Below, one piece after another: positions 30,333 through 41,800 of a stretch of 64,000 nt of DNA. Both the position numbers and the translations under genes were made by a program. The notes below the pieces were generated by a model. The model searched no databases. It was not told where the DNA came from and saw only the letters and a list, made by a program, of their open reading frames with translations. The stretch's first letter is position 1. Each line of letters opens with the position of its first letter. Source of the DNA: Ornithodoros turicata (taxonomy: Eukaryota; Arthropoda; Arachnida; Ixodida; Argasidae); NCBI RefSeq assembly GCF_037126465.1, contig NC_088201.1, forward strand, positions 225,748,016-225,812,015. Reading direction: 5' to 3'.

Positions 30333-32369
30333 CTACGAGGTTAGACTTCCAATTGTTGATAGCATGCCGGGGTCTTCGTTAATGGTCGATTGGAATTTGT
30401 AGATTAGGTAGGATTCGCGCTGCTCTCGGGAGCGGTCAGAGCCGAAGTTTGACTGGAGAATAAAGATTGATACATCGTTAATAGAATGTCCTGGCTGCTT
30501 GAAATGGCGGGAAACCGGAAGATTAGGTTTTTTGGTGACATCCGATCGGTGGTTGTTGAATCTGACTCTGAAAGAAGTTTTTGTCTGACCCACATATTGT
30601 GCTTGACATGCGTTACATTGGATTGCATAGATGACGTTCGAGGAATTGCAATCTAGGTCCGCAATGATCTTGGCGGTAAAATTAGAGTTTGTACTTTTGA
30701 CTTCCTGCGTGGTCTGCATTAGTTTGCAAATCTGAAAACGTCGGCCATTACATGGGTGGCAACCAATCGAAGGGTTTATCGTACTGTTTACTTTAGAGCG
30801 GACCAAGTTATCCTGTAGATTACGTGTACGTCTGTAAGCGACACGTGGTGGTTCGGGAAAAATTTCCTTAGTGCGTTCGGACTGGAGGAGGATACTATGG
30901 TGGCGATTAAGTATGCTGTTAATGTTTGGGATATTTCCGGTGAATGTTACAGTTAAGTTTACCGAATTGGTTTTCGAGTTATTTTTCTTTTTTTCGAACA
31001 AGCTAATGCGATCTACTTTGCGAGCCCTGTTGAGAGCATCTTGCACCAGGTTCAGTGGATATTGACGATCAACGAAAGTTTGTTGGAGCTGTTCTAAATT
31101 TTTTTCCAGATCGCCATCATTTGAGCATATTTTCCTGTATCTAAGGGCTTGACTATAGGGGATGGCCAGTTTCGTGTGCCGCGGATGGCAGCTTTGAAAT
31201 GATAAGTATTGTTGAGAATCGGTTGGCTTACGGAACAGATCAGTTGTTAAACCGCCATTAGTGAATTTAACCTGAACATCTAGGAAGTTAACAATGGTGG
31301 CTGAATAAGAATGAGTGAAGTTAATGGAGGGGTGGAAGTTGTTGAAGTTGCGTATAAAATCTAACAGGCTGTCTTCCGAGTGTGGCCATATCATAAATAT
31401 GTCGTCCAGGTAACGTTTGTAGAGAGTAGGTTTTAGCTCGCACTGGCTCAAGAAATTTTCTTCCAAACTGCCCATGAATATATTTGCGTAACTGGGTGCC
31501 ATCTTAGTGCCCATAGCTGTGCCGCTGATTTGTAGATATTGTCTGCCATTAAATTCGAAGTTATTGTTCCTCAGGATCAGTTTCAGTAGAACAGTCGAAT
31601 CACAAGGGGAATCGGAGTACTTTGAAAAAGCCGTTTCTGCTGCGGTGATCCCGTCTTCGTGTGGGATATTGGTGTATAAGGATGACACGTCTAGCGTAAC
31701 TAGGAGACTAGAAGCAGGTGGCTGACATTGGTTTAGTACTTGGAGGAAGTGATTAGTGTCCTTAATATACGAAGGGAGTTGTGGGGGTATGTCTTTAAGG
31801 AGATAGTCTACAAAGCTAGAGAGATTTTCTGTGGCTGTTCCATTACAAGAAACGATTGGGCGTCCGGGATTTCCCGGTTTGTGAATTTTCGGGAGCATGT
31901 AGAACCTGCCTGGTTTTGCGTTACGTGGGAGAAGGTAATCATATAATGCCGAATCGATTTTCTTTGTTGCCTTTAGTGTCTTTAAATTTTTGGTGATGTC
32001 AGTAACAATTTGTTCCGTACGATCACCGTCCAGTGGCTTGTAAAAAGTAGCACAAGCCAATTGTCGGTGTCCCTCATCGATGTAATTTTGCATATCCATT
32101 ACAACAATTGCACCACCTTTATCTGCTCTTTTGATTATTATGTCCTTCGATTGTTTGAGATCGGAAAGACTACGATGCTCCGCTGGGGTAAGATTCGGTT
32201 TGGGTTTGCGAGAAGAAGAATTGTATGCTGTTATAATATCTTTCTGCACTGCCTTTATGTAGATATCTAGGGCTTTCTGGCGATTAGGTTCCGGTGTAAA
32301 ATCGGACAGTGGCCTAAAATGATTGGGGGTTTGATCCTGTTTGTCATAAAAGTACTCTTTAAGGCGCAT
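30333..32369 (-). CDS. PLE reverse transcriptase/GIY-YIG endonuclease (678 aa, 5'-truncated)
   Basis: Copies PLE RNA at the target. Open for 678 codons. RT motifs: RADKGGAIVVMD, GRFYMLPKIHKPG (motif 2 region), LVTLDVSSLYTNIPHEDG (motif A, catalytic Asp), GTKMAPSYANIFMG (motif B) and YLDDIFMIW (motif C, here LDD). The C-terminal GIY-YIG nuclease begins at about residue 585 (VIYAIQCNACQAQYVGQT) and has the Arg and His residues of FRVRFNNHR and the late Asn/Glu region (REQRESYLIYKFQ). The frame runs on upstream into the joint as ENFARR, so the real N-terminus is missing. It is the only large intact frame of the palindrome. Confidence 0.92.
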   Translation of the reverse strand: MRLKEYFYDKQDQTPNHFRPLSDFTPEPNRQKALDIYIKAVQKDIITAYNSSSRKPKPNLTPAEHRSLSDLKQSKDIIIKRADKGGAIVVMDMQNYIDEGHRQLACATFYKPLDGDRTEQIVTDITKNLKTLKATKKIDSALYDYLLPRNAKPGRFYMLPKIHKPGNPGRPIVSCNGTATENLSSFVDYLLKDIPPQLPSYIKDTNHFLQVLNQCQPPASSLLVTLDVSSLYTNIPHEDGITAAETAFSKYSDSPCDSTVLLKLILRNNNFEFNGRQYLQISGTAMGTKMAPSYANIFMGSLEENFLSQCELKPTLYKRYLDDIFMIWPHSEDSLLDFIRNFNNFHPSINFTHSYSATIVNFLDVQVKFTNGGLTTDLFRKPTDSQQYLSFQSCHPRHTKLAIPYSQALRYRKICSNDGDLEKNLEQLQQTFVDRQYPLNLVQDALNRARKVDRISLFEKKKNNSKTNSVNLTVTFTGNIPNINSILNRHHSILLQSERTKEIFPEPPRVAYRRTRNLQDNLVRSKVNSTINPSIGCHPCNGRRFQICKLMQTTQEVKSTNSNFTAKIIADLDCNSSNVIYAIQCNACQAQYVGQTKTSFRVRFNNHRSDVTKKPNLPVSRHFKQPGHSINDVSIFILQSNFGSDRSREQRESYLIYKFQSTINEDPGMLSTIGSLTS

Positions 32370-32378
32370 TCGTCGAGC

Positions 32379-32460
32379 GAAGTTTTCTAAATTCGCTCGA
32401 CTCGTTCGCTCGACGCTCGTTCGCTCGACTAACGACGTTCGACGTTCGCTCGACTAACTT
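32379..32460. repeat. TTCGCTCGA-rich joint at the palindrome centre
   Basis: About 80 bp made of variants of TTCGCTCGAC on both strands, between the two PLE arms. The arms end at the same codon (…ENFARR-M), and the repeat word is part of that PLE sequence (AACTTCGCTCGACGA), so the joint looks like an expansion of the PLE's own sequence. Confidence 0.8.
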
Positions 32461-32470
32461 CGCTCGACGA

Positions 32471-34506
32471 ATGCGCCTTAAAGAGTACTTTTATGACAAA
32501 CAGGATCAAACCCCCAATCATTTTAGGCTACTGTCCGATTTTACACCGGAACCTAATCGCCAGAAAGCCCTAGATATCTACATAAAGGCAGTGCAGAAAG
32601 ATATTATAACAGCATACAATTCTTCTTCTCGCAAACCCAAACCGAATCTTACCCCAGCGGAGCATCGTAGTCTTTCCGATCTCAAACAATCGAAGGACAT
32701 AATAATCAAAAGAGCAGATAAAGGTGGTGCAATTGTTGTAATGGATATGCAAAATTACATCGATGAGGGATACCGACAATTGGCTTGTGCTACTTTTTAC
32801 AAGCCACTGACGGTGATCGTACGGAACAAATTGTTACTGACATCACCAAAAATTTAAAGACACTAAAGGCAACAAAGAAAATCGATTCGGCATTATATGA
32901 TTACCTTCTCCCACGTAACGCAAAACCAGGCAGGTTCTACATGCTCCCGAAAATTCACAAACCGGGAAATCCCGGACGCCCAATCGTTTCTTGTAATGGA
33001 ACAGCTACAGAAAATCTCTCTAGCTTTGTAGACTATCTCCTTAAAGACATAGCCCCACAACTCCCTTCGTATATTAAGGACACTAATCACTTCCTCCAAG
33101 TACTAAACCAATGTCAGCCACCTGCTTCTAGTCTCCTAGTTACGCTAGACGTGTCATCCTTATACACCAATATCCCACACGAAGACGGGATCACCGCAGC
33201 AGAAACGGCTTTTTCAAAGTACTCCGATTCCCCTTGTGATTCGACTGTTCTACTGAAACTGATCCTGAGGAACAATAACTTCGAATTTAATGGCAGACAA
33301 TATCTACAAATCAGCGGCACAGCTATGGGCACTAAGATGGCACCCAGTTACGCAAATATATTCATGGGCAGTTTGGAAGAAAATTTCTTGAGCCAGTGCG
33401 AGCTAAAACGTACTCTCTACAAACGTTACCTGGACGACATATTTATGATATGGCCACACTCGGAAGACAGCCTGTTAGATTTTATACGCAACTTCAACAA
33501 CTTCCACGCCTCCATTAACTTCACTCATTCTTATTCAGCCACCATTGTTAACTTCCTAGATGTTCAGGTTAAATTCACTAATGGTGGTTTAACAACTGAT
33601 CTGTTCCGTAAGCCAACCGATTCTCAACAATACTTATCATTTCAAAGCTGCCATCCGCGGCACACGAAACTGGCCATCCCCTATAGTCAAGCCCTTAGAT
33701 ACAGGAAAATATGCTCAAATGATGGCGATCTGGAAAAAAATTTAGAACAGCTCCAACAAACTTTCGTTGATCGTCAATATCCACTGAACCTGGTGCAAGA
33801 TGCTCTCAACAGGGCTCGCAAAGTAGATCGCATTAGCTTGTTCGAAAAAAAGAAAAATAACTCGAAAACCAATTCGGTAAACTTAACTGTAACATTCACC
33901 GGAAATATCCCAAACATTAACAGCATACTTAATCGCCACCATAGTATCCTCCTCCAGTCCGAACGCACTAAGGAAATTTTTCCCGAACCACCACGTGTCG
34001 CTTACAGACGTACACGTAATCTACAGGATAACTTGGTCCGCTCTATTGTAAACAGTACGATAAACCCTTCGATTGGTTGTCACCCATGTAATGGCCGACG
34101 TTTTCAGATTTGCAAACTAATGCAGACCACGCAGGAAGTCAAAAGTACAAACTCTAATTTTACCGCCAAGATCATTGCGGACCTAGATTGCAATTCCTCG
34201 AACGTCATCTATACAATCCAATGTAACGCATGTCAAGCACAATATGTGGGTCAGACAAAAACTTCTTTCAGAGTCAGATTCAACAACCACCGATCGGATG
34301 TCACCAAAAAACCTAATCTTCCGGTTTCCCGCCATTTCAAGCAGCCAGGACATTCTATTAACGATGTATCAATCTTTATTCTCCAGTCAAACTTCAGCTC
34401 TGACCGCTCCCGAGAGCAGCGCGAATCCTACCTAATCTACAAATTCCAATCGACCATTAACGAAGACCCCGGCATGCTATCAACAATTAGAAGTCTAACC
34501 TCGTAG
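32471..34506 (+). pseudogene. PLE reverse transcriptase/GIY-YIG endonuclease, one frameshift
   Basis: Same protein as the left copy, with the motifs SSLYTNIPHEDG, GTKMAPSYANIF, YLDDIFMIW and the GIY-YIG domain all intact. A single G missing near 32,806 (CCACTGACGG here, CCACTGGACGG in the left copy) splits it into frames 32,471-32,857 and ~32,800-34,506. A few substitutions distinguish the copies (for example KRTLYK against KPTLYK). The break is recent, since the rest is open. Confidence 0.9.
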
Positions 34507-34849
34507 ATAAGGCACTTTTTTCCAATTCCTTTTCAGCTGGATGGGTGGCCCAACCTGGACAAAGCCACTCCCCCAAGGACGATGACATCACACTTGAACC
34601 TCACAAGTCAACATTCTCGAACGTGACCCATTGACGACCGCCAGCAAAGTTTGAAGCAGCACTCACCCTGCCCGGAATTTTCCCGAAAGCGGACAGTGAC
34701 CTACGGCGAATGACATCACCACCCGGACTTGACCTTCTGGAATATTCCCGAATCTGACTCACTGACAAACGCCTGTGGCGTGCCCGTACCGATTATGACG
34801 TCATGTAGCAAACCTATTTAAGAAATGTGTAATCAGCTACGCATCTTTA

Positions 34850-34886
34850 GTCCTGACGAAGACAGTGCCACTGTCGAAACGTCGAC
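34850..34886 (+). ncRNA. Hammerhead-like ribozyme motif of right PLE
   Basis: Plus-strand twin of the motif at 29,953-29,990: CTGACGA, A, GACAGT-GCC-ACTGTC, GAAAC, GTC. The core is identical. It lies ~340 bases after the PLE stop codon. Confidence 0.65.
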
Positions 34887-35036
34887 AACCCTTTTAGCAT
34901 TCCAAGTATCTTAAATGTAAATAAATTATCCCCTTTTTTCTTACTTCCCGTACCTTCGTAGTCTGTGTTTCAATTTTCATTTCAGCTACATATATTCGCG
35001 GTCGTTCGAACCCCATTCACCAAGTATATATAACTT

Positions 35037-35088
35037 ATATATATATATATACTTAACTTATAAAAATATAAATATATATATATATATA
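35037..35088. repeat. AT-rich microsatellite
   Basis: Two (AT)n tracts separated by ACTTAACTTATAAAA. The pogo-like element is inserted at its end. Confidence 0.9.
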
Positions 35089-35821
35089 CAGTCGGACCTT
35101 GTTTAATGAACCCTCGATATACGAATTCCCTCAACTTACGAACGGCACCACAGGGAACCAAACTTTTCCCATGTATTTTGACCTCGTTTTACGAACCCTC
35201 GATATCCGAACTATGAACGGATTATTAGGGAACGGGCCCAAAGTAACCAAGCCATTCTGACCTCGTTATACGAACGGGCGTTATGAACGTACAGAGGACA
35301 GGCCAATGGAGCGGAGGATAATGAAAGTTCCTCAGTACATGCTGCCAAGGTCAAACATACAATGTCCCAACGTCGCTACGTTCCACAAACATGATTCACC
35401 ATTTCCTGAAAGAATAATTCGGGCGTTTACAGCCGAACGGTTGTGAGTTTGAACTAGGTCTCCGAGATGGAAACATCTTGCCGTTCCAAGAGAAGGCGTT
35501 CAGTCCTGACAGCCGGTGACAACCGCAATATTTGCCGTTGGAAACAGTCTCATCCGCGCGCGATACGGTACTTTGAGGACGGGGTGGATGAATCAAGTGT
35601 CAGACTTCTGTCATCTCTTCTAAACAGGATAGACCCTGCAGAAAGTATGGTGCAAAGCACAATTACGCAGCATTTTCAAAAATAAAACTTATTCAAATCA
35701 ATTTCCCGTGTTTTTGTGACGTATTTGTGCACTGCAGTCCTCGGACCTCGATTTACGAATACCTCGATTTACGAACGATTTTCTGAGAAACAAAGGGTGT
35801 TCCTCAAGCGAGGTTTGACTG
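35089..35821. mobile_element. Pogo/Tigger-like non-autonomous element (733 bp)
   Basis: Inverted ends CAGTCGGACCTTG... and ...CGAGGTTTGACTG, flanked on both sides by TA (35,087-35,088; 35,822-35,823). Repeated ATTTACGAA / CGATATACGAA words next to each end are typical of Tigger-type ends. Inside, a 72-codon plus frame at 35,467-35,685 (ILxxLDPAES-like: NRIDPAESMVQSTITQHF) may be a scrap of the transposase tail. No DDD core remains. Confidence 0.75.
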
Positions 35822-35823
35822 TA

Positions 35824-38800
35824 TAAGTCCCAAACGTCGCCACACCAGCATTGGACAGCTGTTTCGGCCTTATTGGGCCTTCATCAGCAATGCGTAGGTG
35901 GGCGACGTTTGAGCGAGTGGCGTCGGAAGGTCACGTGGAACGTGATGTCCTCCCGTCAGGGTGAGTCACTCACCTCTGAAAGCCCAGTGCGAAGCCAGTA
36001 AAGTATTAAGTGAAGAAAAATAGCATAGGCTCTATGGCTGCACGTTGAACATATGTTTATAAGTCCCAAACGTCGCCACACCAGCATTGGACAGCTGTTT
36101 CGGCCTTATTGGGCCTTCATCAGCAATGCGTAGGTGGGCGACGTTTGAGCGTGTGGCGTCGGAAGGTCACGTGGAACGTGATGTCCTCCCGTCAGGGTGA
36201 GTGACTCACCTCTGAAAGCCCAGTGCTAAGCCAGTAAAGTATTAAGTGAAGAAAAATAGCATAGGCTCTTTGGCTGCACGTTGAACATATGTTTATAAGT
36301 CCCAAACGTCGCCACACCAGCATTGGAGAGCTGTTTCGGCCTTATTGGGCCTTCATCAGCAATGCGTAGGTGGGCGACGTTTGAGCGAGTGGCGTCGGAA
36401 GGTCACGTGGAACGTGATGTCCTCCCGTCAGGGTGAGTCACTCACCTCTGAAAGCCCAGTGCGAAGCCAGTAAAGTATTAAGTGAAGAAAAATAGCATAG
36501 GCTCTTTGGCTGCACGTTGAACATATGTTTATAAGTCCCAAACGTCGCCACACCAGCATTGGACAGCTGTTTCGGCCTTATTGGGCCTTCATCAGCAATG
36601 CGTAGGTGGGCGACGTTTGAGCGTGTGGCGTCGGAAGGTCACGTGGAACGTGATGTCCTCCCGTCAGGGTGAGTGACTCACCTCTGAAAGCCCAGTGCGA
36701 AGCCAGTAAAGTATTAAGTGAAGAAAAATAGCATACGCTCTTTGGCTGCACGTTGAACATATGTTTATAAGTCCCAAACGTCGCCACACCAGCATTGGAG
36801 AGCTGTTTCGGCCTTATTGGTCCTTCATCAGCAATGCGTAGGTGGGCGACGTTTGAGCGAGTGGCGTCGGAAGGTCACGTGGAACGTAATGTCCTCCCGT
36901 CAGGGTGAGTGACTCACCTCTGAAAGCCCAGTGCGAAGCCAGTAAAGTATTAAGTGAAGAAAAATAGCATAGGCTCTTTGGCTGCACGTTGAACATGTGT
37001 TTATAAGTCCCAAACGTCGCCCCACCAGCATTGTACAGCTGTTTCGGCCTTATTGGGCCTTCATCAGCAATGCGTAGGTGGGCGACGTTTGAGCGAGTGG
37101 CGTCGGAAGGTCACGTGGAACGTGATGTCCTCCCGTTAGGGTGAGTGACTCACCTCTGAAAGCCCAGTGCGAAGCCAGTAAAGTATTAGGTGAAGAAAAA
37201 TAGCATAGGCTCTTTGGCTGCACGTTGAACATATGTTTATAAGTCCCAAACGTCGCCACACCAGCATTGGACAGCTGTTTCGGCCTTATTGGGCCTTCAT
37301 CAGCAATGCGTAGGTGGGCGACGTTTGAGCGAGTGGCGTCGGAAGGTCACGTGGAACGTGATGTCCTCCCGTCAGGCTGAGTCACTCACCTCTGAAAGCC
37401 CAGTGCGAAGCCAGTAAAGTATTAAGTGAAGAAAAATAGCATAGGCTCTATGGCTGCACGTTGAACATATGTTTATAAGTCCCAAACGTCGCCACACCAG
37501 CATTGGACAGCTGTTTCGGCCTTATTGGGCCTTCATCAGCAATGCGTAGGTGGGCGACGTTTGAGCGTGTGGCGTCGGAAGGTCACGTGGAACGTGATGT
37601 CCTCCCGTCAGGGTGAGTGACTCACCTCTGAAAGCCCAGTGCGAAGCCAGTAAAGTATTAAGTGAAGAAAAATAGCATAGGCTCTTTGGCTGCACGTTGA
37701 ACATATGTTTATAAGTCCCAAACGTCGCCACACCAGCATTGGAGAGCTGTTTCGGCCTTATTGGGCCTTCATCAGCAATGCGTAGGTGGGCGACGTTTGA
37801 GCGAGTGGCGTCGGAAGGTCACGTGGAACGTGATGTCCTCCCGTCAGGGTGAGTCACTCACCTCTGAAAGCCCAGTGCGAAGCCAGTAAAGTATTAAGTG
37901 AAGAAAAATAGCATAGGCTCTTTGGCTGCACGTTGAACATATGTTTATAAGTCCCAAACGTCGCCACACCAGCATTGGACAGCTGTTTCGGCCTTATTGG
38001 GCCTTCATCAGCAATGCGTAGGTGGGCGACGTTTGAGCCTGTGGCGTCGGAAGGTCACGTGGAACGTGATGTCCTCCCGTCAGGGTGAGTGACTCACCTC
38101 TGAACGCCCAGTGCGAAGCCAGTAAAGTATTAAGTGAAGAAAAATAGCATACGCTCTTTGGCTGCACGTTGAACATATGTTTATAAGTCCCAAACGTCGC
38201 CACACCAGCATTGAAGAGCTGTTTCGGCCTTATTGGGCCTTCATCAGCAACGCGTAGGTGGGCGACGTTTGAGCGAGTGGCGTCGGAAGGTCACGTGGAA
38301 CGTGATGTCCTCCCGTTAGGGTGAATGACTCACCTCTGAAAGCCCAGTGCGAAGCCAGTAAAGTATTAGGTGAAGAAAAATAGCATAGGCTCTTTGGCTG
38401 CACGTTGAACATATGTTTATAAGTCCCAAACGTCGCCACACCAGCATTGGACAGCTGTTTCGGCCTTATTGGGCCTTCATCAGCAATGCGTAGGTGGGCG
38501 ACGTTTGAGCGAGTGGCGTCGGAAGGTCACGTGGAACGTGATGTCCTCCCGTCAGGGTGAGTGACTCACCTCTGAAAGCCCAGTGCGAAGCCAGTAAAGT
38601 ATTAAGTGAAGAAAAATAGCATAGGCTCTTTGGCTGCACGTTGAACATATGTTCATAATTCCCAAACGTCGCCACACCAGCATTGGACAGCTGCTTCGGC
38701 CTTATTGGGCCTTCATCAGCAATGCGTAGGTGGGCGACGTTTGAGCGAGTGGCGTCGGAAGGTCACGTGGAACGTGATGTCCTCCCGTCAGGGTGAGTGA

Positions 38801-41800
38801 CTCACCTCTGAAAGCCCAGTGCGAAGCCAGTAAAGTATTAAGTGAAGAAAAATAGCATAGGCTCTTTGGCTGCACGTTGAACATATGTTCATAATTCCCA
38901 AACGTCGCCACACCAGCATTGGACAGCTGCTTCGGCCTTATTGGGCCTTCATCAGCAATACGTAGGTGGGCGACGTTTGAGCGAGTGGCGTCGGAAGGTC
39001 ACGTGGAACGTGATGTCCTCCCGTCAGGGTGAGTGACTCACCTCTGAAAGCCCAGTGCGAAGCCAGTAAAGTATTAAGTGAAGAAAAATAGCATAGGCTC
39101 TTTGGCTGCACGTTGAACAGATGTTTATAAGTCCCAAACGTCGCCACACCAGCATTGGACAGCTGTTTCGGCCTTATTGGGCCTTCATCAGCAATGCGTA
39201 GGTGGGCCACGTTTGAGCGAGTGGCGTCGGAAGGTCACGTGGAACGTGATGTCCTCCCGTCAGGGTGAGTGACTCACCTCTGAAAGCCCAGTGCGAAGCC
39301 AGTAAAGTATTAAGTGAAGAAAAATAGCATAGGCTCTTTGGCTGCACGTTGAACATATGTTTATAAGTCCCAAACGTCGCCACACCAGCATTGGAGAGCT
39401 GTTTCGGCCTTATTGGGCCTTCATCAGCAATGCGTAGGTGGGCGACGTTTGAGCGAGTGGCGTCGGAAGGTCACGTGGAACGTGATGTCCTCCCGTCAGG
39501 GTGAGTCACTCACCTCTGAAAGCCCAGTGCGAAGCCAGTAAAGTATTAAGTGAAGAAAAATAGCATAGGCTCTTTGGCTGCACGTTGAACATATGTTTAT
39601 AAGTCCCAAACGTCGCCACACCAGCATTGGACAGCTGTTTCGGCCTTATTGGGCCTTCATCAGCAATGCGTAGGTGGGCGACGTTTGAGCGTGTGGCGTC
39701 GGAAGGTCACGTGGAACGTGATGTCCTCCCGTCAGGGTGAGTGACTCACCTCTGAAAGCCCAGTGCGAAGCCAGTAAAGTATTAAGTGAAGAAAAATAGC
39801 ATACGCTCTTTGGCTGCACGTTGAACATATGTTTATAAGTCCCAAACGTCGCCACACCAGCATTGGAGAGCTGTTTCGGCCTTATTGGGCCTTCATCAGC
39901 AATGCGTAGGTGGGCGACGTTTGAGCGAGTGGCGTCGGAAGGTCACGTGGAACGTAATGTCCTCCCGTCAGGGTGAGTGACTCACCTCTGAAAGCCCAGT
40001 GCGAAGCCAGTAAAGTATTAAGTGAAGAAAAATAGCATAGGCTCTTTGGCTGCACGTTGAACATATGTTTATAAGTCCCAAACGTCGCCCCACCAGCATT
40101 GTACAGCTGTTTCGGCCTTATTGGGCCTTCATCAGCAATGCGTAGGTGGGCGACGTTTGAGCGAGTGGCGTCGGAAGGTCACGTGGAACGTGATGTCCTC
40201 CCGTTAGGGTGAGTGACTCACCTCTGAAAGCCCAGTGCGAAGCCAGTAAAGTATTAGGTGAAGAAAAATAGCATAGGCTCTTTGGCTGCACGTTGAACAT
40301 ATGTTTATAAGTCCCAAACGTCGCCACACCAGCATTGGACAGCTGTTTCGGCCTTATTGGGCCTTCATCAGCAATGCGTAGGTGGGCGACGTTTGAGCGA
40401 GTGGCGTCGGAAGGTCACGTGGAACGTGATGTCCTCCCGTCAGGGTGAGTCACTCACCTCTGAAAGCCCAGTGCGAAGCCAGTAAAGTATTAAGTGAAGA
40501 AAAATAGCTTAGGCTCTATGGCTGCACGTTGAACATATGTTTATAAGTCCCAAACGTCGCCACACCAGCATTGGACAGCTGTTTCGGCCTTATTGGGCCT
40601 TCATCAGCAATGCGTAGGTGGGCGACGTTTGAGCGTGTGGCGTCGGAAGGTCACGTGGAACGTGATGTCCTCCCGTCAGGGTGAGTGACTCACCTCTGAA
40701 AGCCCAGTGCGAAGCCAGTAAAGTATTAAGTGAAGAAAAATAGCATAGGCTCTTTGGCTGCACGTGAACATATGTTTATAAGTCCCAAACGTCGCCACAC
40801 CAGCATTGGAGAGCTGTTTCGGCCTTATTGGGCCTTCATCAGCAATGCGTAGGTGGGCGACGTTTGAGCGTGTGGCGTCGGAAGGTCACGTGGAACGTGA
40901 TGTCCTCCCGTCAGGGTGAGTGACTCACCTCTGAAAGCCCAGTGCGAAGCCAGTAAAGTATTAGGTGAAGAAAAATAGCATAGGCTCTTTGGCTGCACGT
41001 TGAACATATGTTTATAAGTCCCAAACGTCGCCACACCAGCATTGGACAGCTGTTTCGGCCTTATTGGGCCTGCATCAGCAATGCGTAGGTGGGCGACGTT
41101 TGAGCCTGTGGCGTCGGAAGGTCACGTGGAACGTGATGTCCTCCCGTCAGGGTGAGTGACTCACCTCTGAACGCCCAGTGCGAAGCCAGTAAAGTATTAA
41201 GTGAAGAAAAATAGCATACGCTCTTTGGCTGCACGTTGAACATATGTTTATAAGTCCCAAACGTCGCCACACCAGCATTGAAGAGCTGTTTCGGCCTTAT
41301 TGGGCCTTCATCAGCAACGCGTAGGTGGGCGACGTTTGAGCGAGTGGCGTCGGAAGGTCACGTGGAACGTAATGTCCTCCCGTCAGGGTGAGTGACTCAC
41401 CTCTGAAAGCCCAGTGCGAAGCCAGTAAAGTATTAAGTGAAGAAAAATAGCATAGGCTCTTTGGCTGCACGTTGAACATGTGTTTATAAGTCCCAAACGT
41501 CGCCACACCAGCATTGTACAGCTGTTTCGGCCTTATTGGGCCTTCATCAGCAATGCGTAGGTGGGCGACGTTTGAGCGAGTGGCGTCGGAAGGTCACGTG
41601 GAACGTGATGTCCTCCCGTTAGGGTGAATGACTCACCTCTGAAAGCCCAGTGCGAAGCCAGTAAAGTATTAGGTGAAGAAAAATAGCATAGGCTCTTTGG
41701 CTGCACGTTGAACATATGTTTATAAGTCCCAAACGTCGCCACACCAGCATTGGACAGCTGTTTCGGCCTTATTGGGCCTTCATCAGCAATGCGGAGGTGG

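Larger units (their letters stand above)
29853..32378 (-). mobile_element. Penelope-like element, left arm of palindrome
   Basis: A PLE oriented to the left, 5'-truncated at the palindrome centre and complete at its 3' end, including ~480 bp of 3' sequence with a hammerhead-like motif. It matches 32,461-34,985 in reverse complement at very high identity, with only scattered substitutions. Confidence 0.9.
32461..34985 (+). mobile_element. Penelope-like element, right arm of palindrome
   Basis: Inverted copy of 29,853-32,378, with the same 5' truncation, the same 3' part and its own hammerhead-like motif. It ends at ...CATTTCAGCTACATATATT, followed after ~50 bases by an AT tract. Confidence 0.9.
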
